Source of the DNA: CAYPEK01 sp964409645
Lineage (GTDB): Bacteria > UBP15 > UBA6099
Direction: 5' to 3'
DNA: 51,720 bases
Assembly: GCA_964409645.1 (NCBI GenBank)
Contig: CAYPEK010000019.1
Location: forward strand, 1-51,720
Made by a program: the position numbers and the translations under genes
Part shown: positions 31,349 through 41,465 of the stretch, one piece after another
How the letters are laid out: each line of letters begins with the position of its first letter
Position numbering within the stretch: the first letter of the stretch is position 1
The notes under the pieces: model-generated
Seen by the model: only the letters and a program-made list of their open reading frames with translations
What the model was told of the DNA's origin: nothing
Databases searched by the model: none

Positions 31349-33376
31349 CTAATGAATCTCCTCCGCGCCCCGCCATCCTTCCAAAGCATCCATAATTTCG
31401 TCGATAACCGCCTGCCTTTCGCGGCCGATATCGCCCCTCCCATAATACTGCACACATAAATTGCGCGTATTTATAAAACAATTCAAATCCGCGCGTGGAT
31501 TGCTTATCAACGATAGGCGCAGACGTTGCCCCTCGCCGGGCACTGAAGCGTCAATCATAATCCTGTTAATTCCGCGGTCGCTAGTGCCGTATATCTGGAT
31601 GTCTTTTCCGCCCGTCTTTTTCTCCAAAATCTTCAATAGCGAAACACACGCCGGAAGAGTGCAAGGAGTCAGTCTTTCCGCGGCCGATACTTCAAGCTCG
31701 ACCTTTGCGGCGCCGCGAGTTTCAGGACGTCTGTAAATTATAATTTCAGGTCCGAGAACAGCCTTTGCCGGAACTAATCTTTTCTCCATCACACAATGAG
31801 ATTCGACCCATTTGTAAAACTCAACGATCTTCCCGTATCCATCCTTAGAGGCATGTTGAATCCGTGACGCCCGCCCCTTCATATTTCCGTTCAGAACTAT
31901 CCATCTCGCATCGAACCGCTCGACATCGGCCGCGCTGTAATACTTGCCGTCGTTGGACAAGTTCGTTTCGGAGAGATGCACGAGCTTAAAGCCGGGTTCT
32001 TTGAAATCACCGTTATCGGATACACTCTGAAAAGCCAGCGAACTGTAATAAAAGAATGCTTTTCCAGCTTCCGAAGGTGTAGGTGTGAAGTTTCTCTTAA
32101 TCTCGTTCGGCGTCAGGTAATATATTGTATCCGTTTCGTAAAGCACCGTTTCACCCGGCTTTGCCTGCCCGGACAGCCATTTCGAAGCTTCAGTTCGCGT
32201 GTCACGCATATCGGAGCCCGGAAGACCGCTTAAATGCGCAGGCACGATCATAATAAATGAAAGTGCGAAAATCAGCACAAAAATTCCCGTGCCAACATAG
32301 GTAAACCCTATCCGCGCCACAAGCCAGTCCAAAAAACGGGCGGCAAACAACAACATAAACGGTATCATCGGAAGCATACGCGCAGTGTCGGTTTTGAAAA
32401 CAATAGCAAATAATATAATAAAAGAAGCCATATAGAAGAACGCAGCTTTCTCTTTCGGATTCCCTCGGAATGCCGCAAATATCAACCACGGAAACGCGGC
32501 GGGCAATATGACCCCGCCATATTTAAAAAGGTACATGATTGAGTAAAATTTACCGGCGCTCTCACTCTCCCCGGACAGCGATCGAGCGAAATTGAGAAAA
32601 TCTCCTGAAAACTGCCCGAACGATATTACCGCATAAGGAGATGTGAAAATAAAAGCCGCTGCGGCAGATGCCACCGCCAATGCCGCCATCCTCCATTTAA
32701 TGTTGCCTTTACGCAAACATGCAAAGAACGCCCATAACGGAAAAATCAGCGAAAGCACTCCAACGTAGTCCGCGGACGCAGCAAGACCCGCCAACATCCC
32801 GCTTGCGGCAAAACGCGCGGCGCCGGGACGCTCCGCTGCCGTAAGCGACATATCGAATGCCGCCATAGTAAGAAATACGGCCAGCATATCCGCGCGTTCC
32901 ATCCCCGCCGAATTCAGAAACGCCTTCGAGCACAATACCAAAAACGCCGCGGTGAAACCCGACCGGCAGTTCCATAATCGCCGCCCGATCCGCGCCGTCA
33001 TAATCACAACGCCGCCGAAACTCACAGCCGACACCACACGCGCTATCGCAAAAAAATCCGCCGTCCGGAAAAAAAAGTAATCGGCAAAGAAATCCACCGT
33101 GGATTTAATCTGATGAGTTGCCCGGAGAAAACAATAAAATAATCTGTACAGCAGCGCGACAACGTCGAAATACAGAGACGGGTAAGAGTAAACCCCCGGC
33201 TCCATCCGGTCGAAGACCATTGCGAACGGAATCCTTATCCACGAGTCGTTCATATAACTGGGGGCTACATACGTTATGCCGCAGCAACCGATGATAACGG
33301 CAAGAACTCCAACCACAATTACCCCAAAGCTGTAGAGTCTGGATGTTTTACCTTTATTTGTCCCGCCGATTTTCAT
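31349..33376 (-). CDS. GT39/ArnT-like membrane glycosyltransferase with soluble C-terminal domain
   Basis: The 675-residue protein has about 10-11 hydrophobic segments in residues 17-390, including an early luminal loop of the RMEPGVYSYPSLYFDVVALLYR type that is common to lipid-linked-sugar glycosyltransferases of the PMT/ArnT group. A periplasmic region follows (about 400-540), and the last 125 residues form an additional soluble part with no domain I recognise. Such enzymes transfer a sugar from a polyprenyl-phosphate donor on the outer face of the inner membrane. The acceptor is unknown. It is upstream of the aminotransferase gene with 27 bp between them. Confidence 0.75.
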   Translation of the reverse strand: MKIGGTNKGKTSRLYSFGVIVVGVLAVIIGCCGITYVAPSYMNDSWIRIPFAMVFDRMEPGVYSYPSLYFDVVALLYRLFYCFLRATHQIKSTVDFFADYFFFRTADFFAIARVVSAVSFGGVVIMTARIGRRLWNCRSGFTAAFLVLCSKAFLNSAGMERADMLAVFLTMAAFDMSLTAAERPGAARFAASGMLAGLAASADYVGVLSLIFPLWAFFACLRKGNIKWRMAALAVASAAAAFIFTSPYAVISFGQFSGDFLNFARSLSGESESAGKFYSIMYLFKYGGVILPAAFPWLIFAAFRGNPKEKAAFFYMASFIILFAIVFKTDTARMLPMIPFMLLFAARFLDWLVARIGFTYVGTGIFVLIFALSFIMIVPAHLSGLPGSDMRDTRTEASKWLSGQAKPGETVLYETDTIYYLTPNEIKRNFTPTPSEAGKAFFYYSSLAFQSVSDNGDFKEPGFKLVHLSETNLSNDGKYYSAADVERFDARWIVLNGNMKGRASRIQHASKDGYGKIVEFYKWVESHCVMEKRLVPAKAVLGPEIIIYRRPETRGAAKVELEVSAAERLTPCTLPACVSLLKILEKKTGGKDIQIYGTSDRGINRIMIDASVPGEGQRLRLSLISNPRADLNCFINTRNLCVQYYGRGDIGRERQAVIDEIMDALEGWRGAEEIH

Positions 33377-33637
33377 CCCAATCCCGTCCTAAAACACTAT
33401 TCTAAATTATCGCAATACAAAAACAAAGCGTGCGGGAATCATGGAAAGTGTGTCTCGGAACAAATTGTGCAAATGTCCGGGATTGCTTCGTCAAAAAAGC
33501 AAAAAGAACACCGCCGAATAATAACAAATAAGCCATTGTGTCTTGTAAATGATATATGATATAATCACCAAAATTATATTAGCGCCGGCATAATAGTCCT
33601 CGCAACACGATACAATGAGGCCGGTTGGCAAGGCTCG

Positions 33638-34126
33638 ATGCGTACAAGCACACCACGGAAAATTATTGAGCTCGCAGCGGCCATAATACTGAGTCAATCG
33701 GCAGGATTGATAGGTTCCATTTTCACAGTTGAAAACGTGCCGACATGGTACACGACAGTCGAGAAACCCGCATACAATCCCCCCGCTTGGGTCTTCGCTC
33801 CGGTATGGATTACACTTTACTGCTTAATAGGAGTCGCTGCATTTCTCGTATGGCAGCGCAGAAAAGAATCCGCGGCAGCACCCGCCGCTCTCGCGGTGTT
33901 CACTTTCCAACTAGTCATAAACACCATGTGGCCGATGATATTCTTCGGTGCTCACGCAATTTTTCTCGCTTTCCTCGACGTGCTGGCACTGCTGATTCTA
34001 ACAATCATCATGATGTATCTTTTCGCAAAAACAGATAAGCGCGCCGCGATAATATTAATCCCCTATTTGTTATGGGCAGCTTTCGCCACCGTGCTGAATT
34101 TTAATATTTGGTTGTTGAATAGATAA
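33638..34126 (+). CDS. tspO: TspO/MBR family protein
   Basis: The 162-residue, five-helix membrane protein has the TspO pattern: WYTTVEKPAYNPPAWVFAPVW, LVWQRRK at the end of helix 2, INTMWPMIFFGAH in helix 3, and LLWAAFATVLNFNIWLLN in helix 5. TspO proteins bind porphyrins and sterols and respond to stress or tetrapyrrole metabolism. AAGG stands just upstream of the ATG. A perfect TATAAT near 33560 might be its -10 box but has only a weak -35. It is convergent with the DNA glycosylase gene, 12 bp away. I see nothing else in the 260 bp upstream. Confidence 0.92.
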   Translation: MRTSTPRKIIELAAAIILSQSAGLIGSIFTVENVPTWYTTVEKPAYNPPAWVFAPVWITLYCLIGVAAFLVWQRRKESAAAPAALAVFTFQLVINTMWPMIFFGAHAIFLAFLDVLALLILTIIMMYLFAKTDKRAAIILIPYLLWAAFATVLNFNIWLLNR

Positions 34127-34138
34127 TAAGAGGGCCCT

Positions 34139-34840
34139 TTACACACCGCTTCGCGATTTCAGCCTTGAAACAACAGCGTCACTCTCGAGTTCCCGCAACG
34201 CGTCCGAGGCAATCCAGCGCGCGCTTTTCGTCCCTCTCGCATGAATTCTTCTTGAGGCGGCCAGCGCCTTCCCGTGAAGCCGCAGGTTCCGCTTCCCTGT
34301 CTGCCTCAACGCCCAGTTCACCCCCTTCTTCACCATGTTCCGGTCGTCGTCGGATTCCATCTCGATGAGAGGTAAAAATCCCTCGAAAAGGCTGTCCGGC
34401 GCTCTTTTGTCGCTCACCGCCAACCGCGCCATCAGAACAAAACCCGCCCGTTTCACATATTCCTCCGGCCGCCCGCTCCACTCCACCGCCTTGGCAGCCG
34501 CGAACGGCGTCTTCTCGAACAGGTTCATGCAGCACTGGTCCACAATCTCCCAGTAGTCGAAACACAGCGCCCAATTGTCCATCTGTTTTTCGGTCACCTT
34601 CGCCGGCTCGTCAATCATCGATGCGAGAATGCGTGTCTCGCGAGTATCGTTAGCCCAGAGGCGTTTAGCGAGCGAGCGGTTCCTGCCGCACTCCTTCGCA
34701 ATAGTGCGCAATTCGGGAATCTTCACGCCATACGCACGCTCAGGCGTAATACCGTACGACGCCATCCACTTCACCGCCTCCGGCGCAGCCGCTCCCTCTA
34801 ACCGCCGGATTATCTCATCGTAATTCATGTTTGCATTCAT
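34139..34840 (-). CDS. AlkD-like DNA alkylation repair protein
   Basis: The 233-residue, all-helical protein fits the HEAT-like-repeat AlkD/DNA alkylation repair family, which excises alkylated bases without base flipping. Family signatures are YGVKIPELRTIAKE near the N-terminus and WALCFDYWEIVDQCC (about 90-104), holding the Trp/Asp residues of the active-site region, followed by KTPFAAAKAVEWSGRPEEYVKRAGF and the NMVKKGVNWALRQTGKRN segment. The start could be the ATG at 34840 or one four codons later; neither has a strong ribosome-binding site. It appears monocistronic. Confidence 0.88.
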   Translation of the reverse strand: MNANMNYDEIIRRLEGAAAPEAVKWMASYGITPERAYGVKIPELRTIAKECGRNRSLAKRLWANDTRETRILASMIDEPAKVTEKQMDNWALCFDYWEIVDQCCMNLFEKTPFAAAKAVEWSGRPEEYVKRAGFVLMARLAVSDKRAPDSLFEGFLPLIEMESDDDRNMVKKGVNWALRQTGKRNLRLHGKALAASRRIHARGTKSARWIASDALRELESDAVVSRLKSRSGV

Positions 34841-34924
34841 ATCTCAGTTGCAATTTTCTCTTTCACCAAAATCAATGAACATAATCATATTTTATGTTAG
34901 CTGTTTTTATCAACAAAATATGCT

Positions 34925-35836
34925 CTAATCAGATTTCTTGACGGCTATCATGTCGCCGGGTTTGACGCTGTTGAAATTCAGATCGGTGATTTCGTACCTG
35001 ATCGCGGCGGTTTTGCCGAACATGACTTCCTTTTTCACTATCACCCATGATTTGGCGTCCACCCAGTAGCGGATGTACCCCTTCTCACTGTTATTTTCAT
35101 CTATGCGGGCCGCCATCATCCCAAGCTCGCGGCTTATCTGAGTGTAAGCGTTCTTCGGTAGGTCTTTGCTTTTGCCGCCGCAGCCGACCGCCCACGGGAT
35201 TTTCCCCTTCAGCAGCGTTACGTTGAGCAGGTACGCCTGCCGGCTGTCATAAGTATCCGTCCCGGCGGCCGTTGCAACGCCGCCATTTGCGAGCGCGCAG
35301 TCCAATTCCATCAGTTCGTATGTCCAGTTCATAATAAGCGCCGTCGCCGACTCGTTTTTCACGTCGTTGCGGATCAGCATACCGAGATATGGCTCCTTGA
35401 GGAAAATATCCGCATCGTTAACATCTGGCCGGTAAACTATTTTAGACTTCTGAAGAAACGACGGCACAAAATCCGATTTCTCCATGTAATATTGAACCGA
35501 ATACGGTTTCATGAAGAGCACATTCGACCGGCTCTCTTTGTAGCCTTTTACTCCGTCGGAGATATTTTTGCTCTGGCGTGTGAGAAAACTCAGCTTGTCC
35601 AGAATCTCCTTGTATGATTTCAGCCCTTCTTCATTCCTGCGGAGGACGAAGTCGTCCGCGAGGTCGAGCCGATGGACGTTGAACGAGTAGCTTTTGAGTG
35701 CTGTGTTGCGCTCGCGGAGCTTTTTTATGATCGTATCGGCGGTCGGAGCAGCAGACTTCTTCGACGTAGCGGCAAGCGCTGCCGCCGTAGCAAATATAAG
35801 TATAAAAAGAACAAAAAAAGTGAAATTACGGTGCAT
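34925..35836 (-). CDS. LolA-like periplasmic lipoprotein-carrier-fold protein
   Basis: ATG 35836 is chosen because GGAGG lies 4 bp upstream; a longer frame continues 11 codons further. The 303-residue product has a signal peptide (NFTFFVLFILIFATAAALA) and a beta-rich body. Its end (YIRYWVDAKSWVIVKKEVMF, then YEITDLNFNSVKPGDM) is typical of the LolA/LppX-like fold of outer-membrane lipoprotein carriers and their relatives. The middle segment with two Cys and a Gly-rich stretch is not typical of LolA itself. It probably binds a hydrophobic ligand in the periplasm; the ligand is unknown. Confidence 0.65.
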   Translation of the reverse strand: MHRNFTFFVLFILIFATAAALAATSKKSAAPTADTIIKKLRERNTALKSYSFNVHRLDLADDFVLRRNEEGLKSYKEILDKLSFLTRQSKNISDGVKGYKESRSNVLFMKPYSVQYYMEKSDFVPSFLQKSKIVYRPDVNDADIFLKEPYLGMLIRNDVKNESATALIMNWTYELMELDCALANGGVATAAGTDTYDSRQAYLLNVTLLKGKIPWAVGCGGKSKDLPKNAYTQISRELGMMAARIDENNSEKGYIRYWVDAKSWVIVKKEVMFGKTAAIRYEITDLNFNSVKPGDMIAVKKSD

Positions 35837-36000
35837 TTTGCCTCCGAAAACAGCGTTCGGAGCACGCAATACGAAGACCCCGGCCGCTTTTCATTGAATT
35901 TGCTTATCGACGCAGGAGTTTATTGTAAGTCAGAATCCATTATATTCTCACAGAAGCCGATTCGTCAAAAAGAATATCGAGCCGGAACCGGTTCGAAGCA

Positions 36001-36030
36001 AAAAAAAGAGCGCCCGCTGAGGGGCGCCCT
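36001..36030 (-). terminator. Rho-independent terminator after the 237-residue hypothetical gene
   Basis: On the minus strand AGGGCGCC and GGCGCTCT form an 8-bp stem (one G-T pair) followed by seven T, 30 bp past the stop codon at 36062. Confidence 0.8.
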
Positions 36031-36061
36031 TAAAAAATCATTTTATCTCTTTTACTGATTG

Positions 36062-36775
36062 TCAGAACGGGAGTTTCGCGAGCATGTCCTGCAGAACCGT
36101 GTTCACCGGGGTGAGGAAGTTCAGCGCCGGAGCGATGACTTCGAGCAGTTTTTTCAGATTGACGTCCGGGTAGAAGCGGATCCAGCGCTCGGACATGATT
36201 TCGTTGACCGCATCGGCCATCTTCACGCCCATGAGCAGCAGCTTCGCGCCGTCGTCGGCTCCCTCGTATGCCTTTTTGAACGCACCGAAGAACTGAACAT
36301 TCGAAACTTTGAGAATTCCGAGCTCGATGTGCGAGAGGCCCGGCTGACTGCTCAGCCATTCCTTGAAATAGCTGAACGCGCCTTCCATATCGTCACTGTA
36401 GAGCATTTCGGCGCCCTTTTTGGCCCATTCTTCGCCCAGTCTGCCGGAAAGCGGGTGGAACTCTGTGAAAACACCATCTTCTTCGAGTTCGACGGCCGCC
36501 CAGATGATCTCGTCGCCCATCGTGTTTGTGATGATCGACAACATGCTGCCGTTGTCGCCGAGTATCGCTTTCTTTCCACCGTTCTTCATGATGTGGAACA
36601 GCGCCTTGACGTTTACGTCAAACGGCAGAAAATACGGATCGACCTGAACTTCGTCTTTCGACAGGTCTTCGCCGTCGTGCAGGCGTTTGAAGATATTCGT
36701 GATCTCGACCCACGGGCCTTTTACAGATTCCGAGCCCCATGCCATGATTTCTTTTTCTTCCGGAGTAAGTGCCAT
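36062..36775 (-). CDS. Hypothetical cytoplasmic protein (237 aa)
   Basis: I do not recognise this protein. ATG 36775 is the start: GGGAGG stands 7 bp upstream, and a longer frame would run through the promoter. The sequence is acidic, soluble and without signal peptide. It has an N-terminal helical part (ALTPEEKEIMAWGSESVKGPW), a central beta-alpha region (GDNGSMLSIITNTMGDEIIWAAVELEEDG) and two later helical segments. The gene has its own promoter and terminator, so it is a single-gene unit and may be well expressed. Confidence 0.75.
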   Translation of the reverse strand: MALTPEEKEIMAWGSESVKGPWVEITNIFKRLHDGEDLSKDEVQVDPYFLPFDVNVKALFHIMKNGGKKAILGDNGSMLSIITNTMGDEIIWAAVELEEDGVFTEFHPLSGRLGEEWAKKGAEMLYSDDMEGAFSYFKEWLSSQPGLSHIELGILKVSNVQFFGAFKKAYEGADDGAKLLLMGVKMADAVNEIMSERWIRFYPDVNLKKLLEVIAPALNFLTPVNTVLQDMLAKLPF

Positions 36776-36826
36776 TTCTTTTCCTCCCTTTAGGGTTATG
36801 TCCTTTTTTTCACAATCAACGTCATT

Positions 36827-36856
36827 ATAATAAACCGTCGCCACCGGTTTTGTCAA
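36827..36856 (-). promoter_or_regulatory. Sigma-70 promoter of the 237-residue hypothetical gene
   Basis: On the minus strand a perfect TTGACA (36851-36856) is followed after 18 bp by TATTAT (36827-36832), itself overlapped by a TATAAT three bases on. It is about 50 bp upstream of the ATG. The 218 bp between here and 37075 hold nothing else that I recognise. Confidence 0.6.
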
Positions 36857-37074
36857 ACGATTTTTAAAAATAATTTCAAAAATGATTAACCTTTTTTATC
36901 GCACAGGATAAAAACGCATAATTATATTAAAACAACAATTAATTTTCTTAATGTTGCCCGAATCACATCCCCTGCCTTTGGATTTTGTCGGTTTTGAGGT
37001 GAAATATTTAAATTACCCAACCTTTTAAAATGGTCTTGTAACTGAATTTGTTATGAATATATTTATTTGTTAAG

Positions 37075-39465
37075 TTAAAATAATATCTTTATTTTATCTA
37101 AAAAAACTTTCATTATTTCCAACGCTGCTTGTTTGCTTTCTCCCATCCCGGCCTTGCCCAAAAAATCTATCATTACTTTGATTGGATACAATTTTGGCTC
37201 ATCAAACACCAAATCAGGGTTGTTCACAGGAACGGACAGTCTTTCAACTGTAAATGCTATATTTTGTATAACTATAGTTGTATTATATTTTACAAACTTA
37301 TATCTTAATCGAACTTCATCAGCCGCCCGTTCAGCCGAAAACGGCGAGCTGATGCCGGGTAAATCAAGCTCGTGAGCCGAAATTTCCCGACCAAGTTTCT
37401 CAGCCTCGATCATTGATATCACATTGAACGCCGCAAGCCGAATCACTTCTGTCGCCACCGTGTCTTCAATAGTAATCCCATCTCTGAACCTGATTTGATA
37501 TCTCGGTGTTATCGAGTCGTAAACGCCAGTCGTGAGCAAAAAATGAGGATAGCGGCCATCCGCAACTGTGCCTGTATATTCGGCAAGAGCTCCTTCCGGG
37601 CCAAGATTGAGCATAGCAGTCGCCAATTCCGCAATATGATCCGGTTTTATCAAGTCGAAACAGGTTCCCTTGTCGCACACCGATATCGGCCAGCAGCCGA
37701 TACACGGCATAGTGGGCACAACTGTTATGTGGCCAACGGGGCTGTACGGCACCGCGTAAGACGGGCCGCCGACCGTCAGGCAGCGAGTGCCGACTGCTCC
37801 AGCTATATGCATCGGCCCTGTATCGTTAGTGATAAGAAGTTTTACATTTCTCAATGCGAATCCGAGTTGATCGAGCCGGTCACACGCACCGACAGATGCG
37901 CCCGCGCCCAACTTGCCGCAGATTCGCTCCGCTCCCTCTCGTTCCGCCTGAACAGGCCCCGCAAAGACGATCACTTTTCGCCCGTCATCCATGAGATGTC
38001 TGCAAACTTCGGTAAACTTCTCCTCGCCCCAGCACCGCACCGGCACCGCGCCGAACGGGAACACGCCTACCGCCTCTTCGAAACCATGCTGCGGCGACCA
38101 GAACCACGGCCCGTCCGGTGTTTTCGGCACACAGACACCGCTCTCGCGTTTCTCAGGCGCGAGGCCTATTACACGGATAAATTTTTCTTCCGGCAGAAGC
38201 GCGGTCGGCATCCGGTCGAGCAGTTTACCTAGGCCCCAGATGTTCCCCCGCATCTTCGACACACCGTCCCGACCGACCGAATAGCCTATTCTTCGCTCCG
38301 GCCGGACATCAAGCGCGCCGGCGATCAGCGCCGAGCGTGCCGACGGATGCAGGTTGAAAACGGTGTCGAACCCTTCCTTCCGGAGGTCGTCGAGAATACC
38401 GTTGAAGCGCTCGGCGCACAACATCAGATTCTTCGCCGTGGGGCTTTCACTAAACTCCCGGACTATCGACTGGCGCGAATACTTTGCAACCCGGTCGATC
38501 ACCCGCGAGTTCTCATATAGAATCGGGCTCGGCTCCTCGGTGAGAAACACGAGCCGCGCTCCGGGATATCGCGACCGAAGGCCGTTGAACGCCGCGCTTG
38601 CATTCACCACATCGCCTATCATGGAGAGGCTGATAACGAGCGCACTTGTCACGTCGTCGGGCATTTTCACCGGCTCGAACGACGATTCGAAGAAAAAGAA
38701 ACGGTCCTCGAACTGAACCGCCTCGCAGAACAGAAGTCCGATATCCTTATCCGACAGCGGTACACCCGAGAATATTTTCTTCCTTATCGACTCATATAGA
38801 GCAGCGATTTTGATATCTTTGTCGCCGTTTGTTATGTATATGCCTTCGCGAATGCGGCACAGGAAGCTGCGAACGCTCAATTCCTCTTTCGGGAGCGCGG
38901 AATATGCCACGGGATGAACGTAAATACTTGCTGCAATATCATTCCGGCCGGCTTCGAGGTCGCGCATCCGCGCGGTTGCCGCTTGTACTACCTTTTCTCC
39001 CGGCCCTATGAAAATACGCGCTTCTTTCATGCCGGCGATAGGCGTCAGGTCCACCTCTTCGAGAGCGGCAAGAGCCAGTTCCGGGTTGCACTCCATGACC
39101 GTCAGCGCGCCCGGGGAAGCCTGTCCGACCGCTTCCCCAAGCACTTCGGCATAATAGCCGCATCCGAGGCCGTAAAGAATTGCGTGGCGTCCGGCCCAGC
39201 TTCCGAGGGCGGAAATTGCTCGTTTCGCCTCTCCGCGCGGGTCGAAACTGCTGTGCAGATGAATCTTCTTGCCATCCGGTTTAGTGTAGGCGATATTCGG
39301 CAGGCCAGAGCGGCCGGTGTCCACCCACGCCATGCGGCAGCCCGCGTGGCGCACGCATTCGAGCCATTCGGTATCGACAAGCCCGCCCCGGGATGTTATC
39401 GCCTCAACATTGTGATTAAAAATGTCTGAACCGGCATTTGAAGCCATATCGCTATTATGCGACAA
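37075..39465 (-). CDS. Fusion of Maf/DUF115-like N-domain and GT9 glycosyltransferase
   Basis: The 796-residue protein joins two parts. Residues about 60-230 resemble the N-terminal domain of motility-accessory-factor (Maf/DUF115-like) glycosyltransferases: LHSSFDPRGEAKRAISAL, then ILYGLGCGYYAEVL. Residues about 275-640 are a family 9 (heptosyltransferase-like) domain with SLSMIGDVVNASAAFNGL, a long Rossmann pair, ITNDTGPMHIAGAVGTRCLTVGG near residue 548, and the typical Cys-rich CIGCWPISVCDKGTC. A further 150 residues follow with no domain I recognise. GT9 enzymes transfer heptose or related sugars to LPS. The fusion suggests a surface-glycan or protein-glycosylation role. It has no close operon partners. 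Confidence 0.7.
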   Translation of the reverse strand: MSHNSDMASNAGSDIFNHNVEAITSRGGLVDTEWLECVRHAGCRMAWVDTGRSGLPNIAYTKPDGKKIHLHSSFDPRGEAKRAISALGSWAGRHAILYGLGCGYYAEVLGEAVGQASPGALTVMECNPELALAALEEVDLTPIAGMKEARIFIGPGEKVVQAATARMRDLEAGRNDIAASIYVHPVAYSALPKEELSVRSFLCRIREGIYITNGDKDIKIAALYESIRKKIFSGVPLSDKDIGLLFCEAVQFEDRFFFFESSFEPVKMPDDVTSALVISLSMIGDVVNASAAFNGLRSRYPGARLVFLTEEPSPILYENSRVIDRVAKYSRQSIVREFSESPTAKNLMLCAERFNGILDDLRKEGFDTVFNLHPSARSALIAGALDVRPERRIGYSVGRDGVSKMRGNIWGLGKLLDRMPTALLPEEKFIRVIGLAPEKRESGVCVPKTPDGPWFWSPQHGFEEAVGVFPFGAVPVRCWGEEKFTEVCRHLMDDGRKVIVFAGPVQAEREGAERICGKLGAGASVGACDRLDQLGFALRNVKLLITNDTGPMHIAGAVGTRCLTVGGPSYAVPYSPVGHITVVPTMPCIGCWPISVCDKGTCFDLIKPDHIAELATAMLNLGPEGALAEYTGTVADGRYPHFLLTTGVYDSITPRYQIRFRDGITIEDTVATEVIRLAAFNVISMIEAEKLGREISAHELDLPGISSPFSAERAADEVRLRYKFVKYNTTIVIQNIAFTVERLSVPVNNPDLVFDEPKLYPIKVMIDFLGKAGMGESKQAALEIMKVFLDKIKILF

Positions 39466-39538
39466 AATACGACTTCACGGCACAAACAAAGCAAAAATGT
39501 TAAATTGGATTAGATAGGAATAATTATAAATAAAAAAA

Positions 39539-39559
39539 AGCCCCCTGCGAGAGGGGGCT
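39539..39559 (-). terminator. Bidirectional intrinsic terminator
   Basis: AGCCCCCT (39539-39546) pairs with AGGGGGCT (39552-39559) around a 5-base loop, with an A-run before and a T-run after. It ends the leftward operon of the Ig-like lipoprotein and could work in both directions. Confidence 0.85.
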
Positions 39560-39588
39560 TTTTTGTTAATCTTTTTTGGGCCTTCGGA

Positions 39589-41444
39589 TCAGAGCAAAGA
39601 CACCGTTGTGAATGAGCCTGTCGAAGGCAGGTTGGACCCGTCCAATGTGTTGCCGACTTGGTCCGTTATGTTTGAAGGCGGTGTGAACGACGTAATATTG
39701 TACGTTGTTCCGGACTTAAGATAACTTAGTCCGTTGCCTTCGAGCACGCTGTTGCTCTTCAGCGTATAGGTGAGGGTCAGGATTCCATACCCCCCGTTTA
39801 CCCATGCGAAAGTACCGTAAGAAAGAGCATTGCTTCCGTCGATTGTCAGGCTTGACAGAGTCGATGCATTCTGGACGGTGACGCTGAAACCGGAAGCTCC
39901 GACAATATCTGGATTGGTCAGGTCCACCGAACTGTCCATCTGTTCGCTGAAACCGATTGTGAAAACTGTTCCNNNNNNNNNNNNNNNNNNNNNNNNNNNN
40001 NNNNNNNNNNNNNNNNNNNNNNNNNNNNNNNNNNNNNNNNNNNNNNNNNNNNNNNNNNNNNNNNNNNNNNNNTCAGGTCCACCGAACTGTCCATCTGTTC
40101 GCTGAAACCGATTGTGAAAACTGTTCCATTATAAGCAATACCGGTTGCGCCGTCCGCGGGGCTGAAGCTGCAAACCATCGGAGCGCCCGTATCAGCGCCG
40201 GATGTGAACGTTATGGCCGTCGTGGGCGCATTGGCGAGACTCGGCGCCACGCCGTTTGCGCTGAGCAGGTTGCTCGGCGGGGTGAAAGCCGTGATCGTGT
40301 TGACCACATAGGGATCCATGTGGCCGCCGACCGCAACCATGTCACAATCGGGCAGCAGTTGGAATATAAGTGTGTCGTTGGCGACATTCGTCGTACCCCA
40401 TGAGAACATACCATAACTTGCGTAGTTCGTGTAGTCGATGGTTGTCGGCACATCAAATTCGTCATCGATCGTTATGCTGAAACCGGACGCCTGAAGAGTG
40501 GCGGGATCATTCAGATCGATTGAGCTGTCCATGCTCTCGCTGAAAATTGTCTTGAACTGTGTCTCCGAGGGTGACACATCGACCGCTCCGTTATACGGAT
40601 AAAACGAGAGAATTGTCGGCGCCGCAGAACCGCCGCCGAGGCCGGCCTCCGTGATAATCTGGTCGAGCATCGCCGTGTATTGCGTTGTCCAGTTGGACGG
40701 AACGAACGGGTCTGTGCAGGTTTGTGTGTACTGAGCGGCGGCTTTGTACCCCGCGGAGTAAACACATGCAAATTCGGAGAGGTATATCGTGCCCGCGCCC
40801 ACCAATGAGTCAACAGCATCTTCTATCGCCATTTTAACTTCATCCGTAATTACCGCATCGTCCGTGATCGCAACATTCTGAATCATTGCGTACCTGAGAA
40901 TTGCGAGTGCAACCGCTGTGGAGCGGCCGTTTATAACTACGTTGGACGTCACGCCGTCTTCCACATCGTCCACGAGAGCGCCAACGTAATCGGTGTATGA
41001 ATATGTGCTGGCCGTGCCCGCGGCAGAGCGTGCAGCCTGTTCTTCATACGTCATCGTCTCGTCCATTTTAACTTTGACGATGTAGTTGCTTCCCGGTTCT
41101 ATGTTCGTGATAAAAAACGTGTTATCGCCGCCCATTGAACAATCCTCGGTCGAGGTCTGATTCGTGGAGTCATATACCGATGTACAAGAGTATGTGACGA
41201 CCGTATCAGCCGCGCCAAGTTCCGTTGTCGTAGCATCTTTGGCATAATCGAGAACCTGTATGCCGATATCCGCGGTGCCGCTGTAGTTATAAGTGTAAAC
41301 CGTATTCAAATGTCTCGGCACCTGAATGGACATTTTCATACTGCCCTTACCGACGGGGGACGAAGCCCCTCCGCCTCCACAACCTGACAGCAGCGCGGCT
41401 GCGGCTATGAGCGTTAATGCAAATAATGCTTTGAGTTTTCTCAT
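39589..41444 (-). CDS. Lipoprotein with repeated bacterial Ig-like (SbsA-type) domains, interrupted by an assembly gap
   Basis: The N-terminus is a lipoprotein signal peptide with lipobox LLSGC (Cys22), followed by a Gly tract. A region of unknown fold (to about 270) precedes two Ig-like modules with matched cores: FSESMDSSIDLNDPATLQASGFSI and GFSEQMDSSVDLTNPDIVGASGFSV, each ending in FTPPSN and a TxxFT strand. The frame is interrupted by 100 N (39973-40072) between identical 55-bp copies. Collapsing one copy gives 566 residues in one frame. AAAGGAGG precedes the ATG. It is the last gene of an operon with a FecR-domain protein and an outer-membrane barrel candidate. It is probably a surface-exposed or periplasmic structural protein. 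Confidence 0.75.
39918..40127. other. Scaffold gap: 100 N between two identical 55-bp copies
   Basis: The 55 bases at 39918-39972 recur exactly at 40073-40127. The duplicated stretch encodes part of an Ig-like module core that also resembles the preceding module. The gap may therefore be artificial, or it may hide one or more extra modules. Confidence 0.75.
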
Positions 41445-41465
41445 TGCTTCCTCCTTTGTTCGAAA

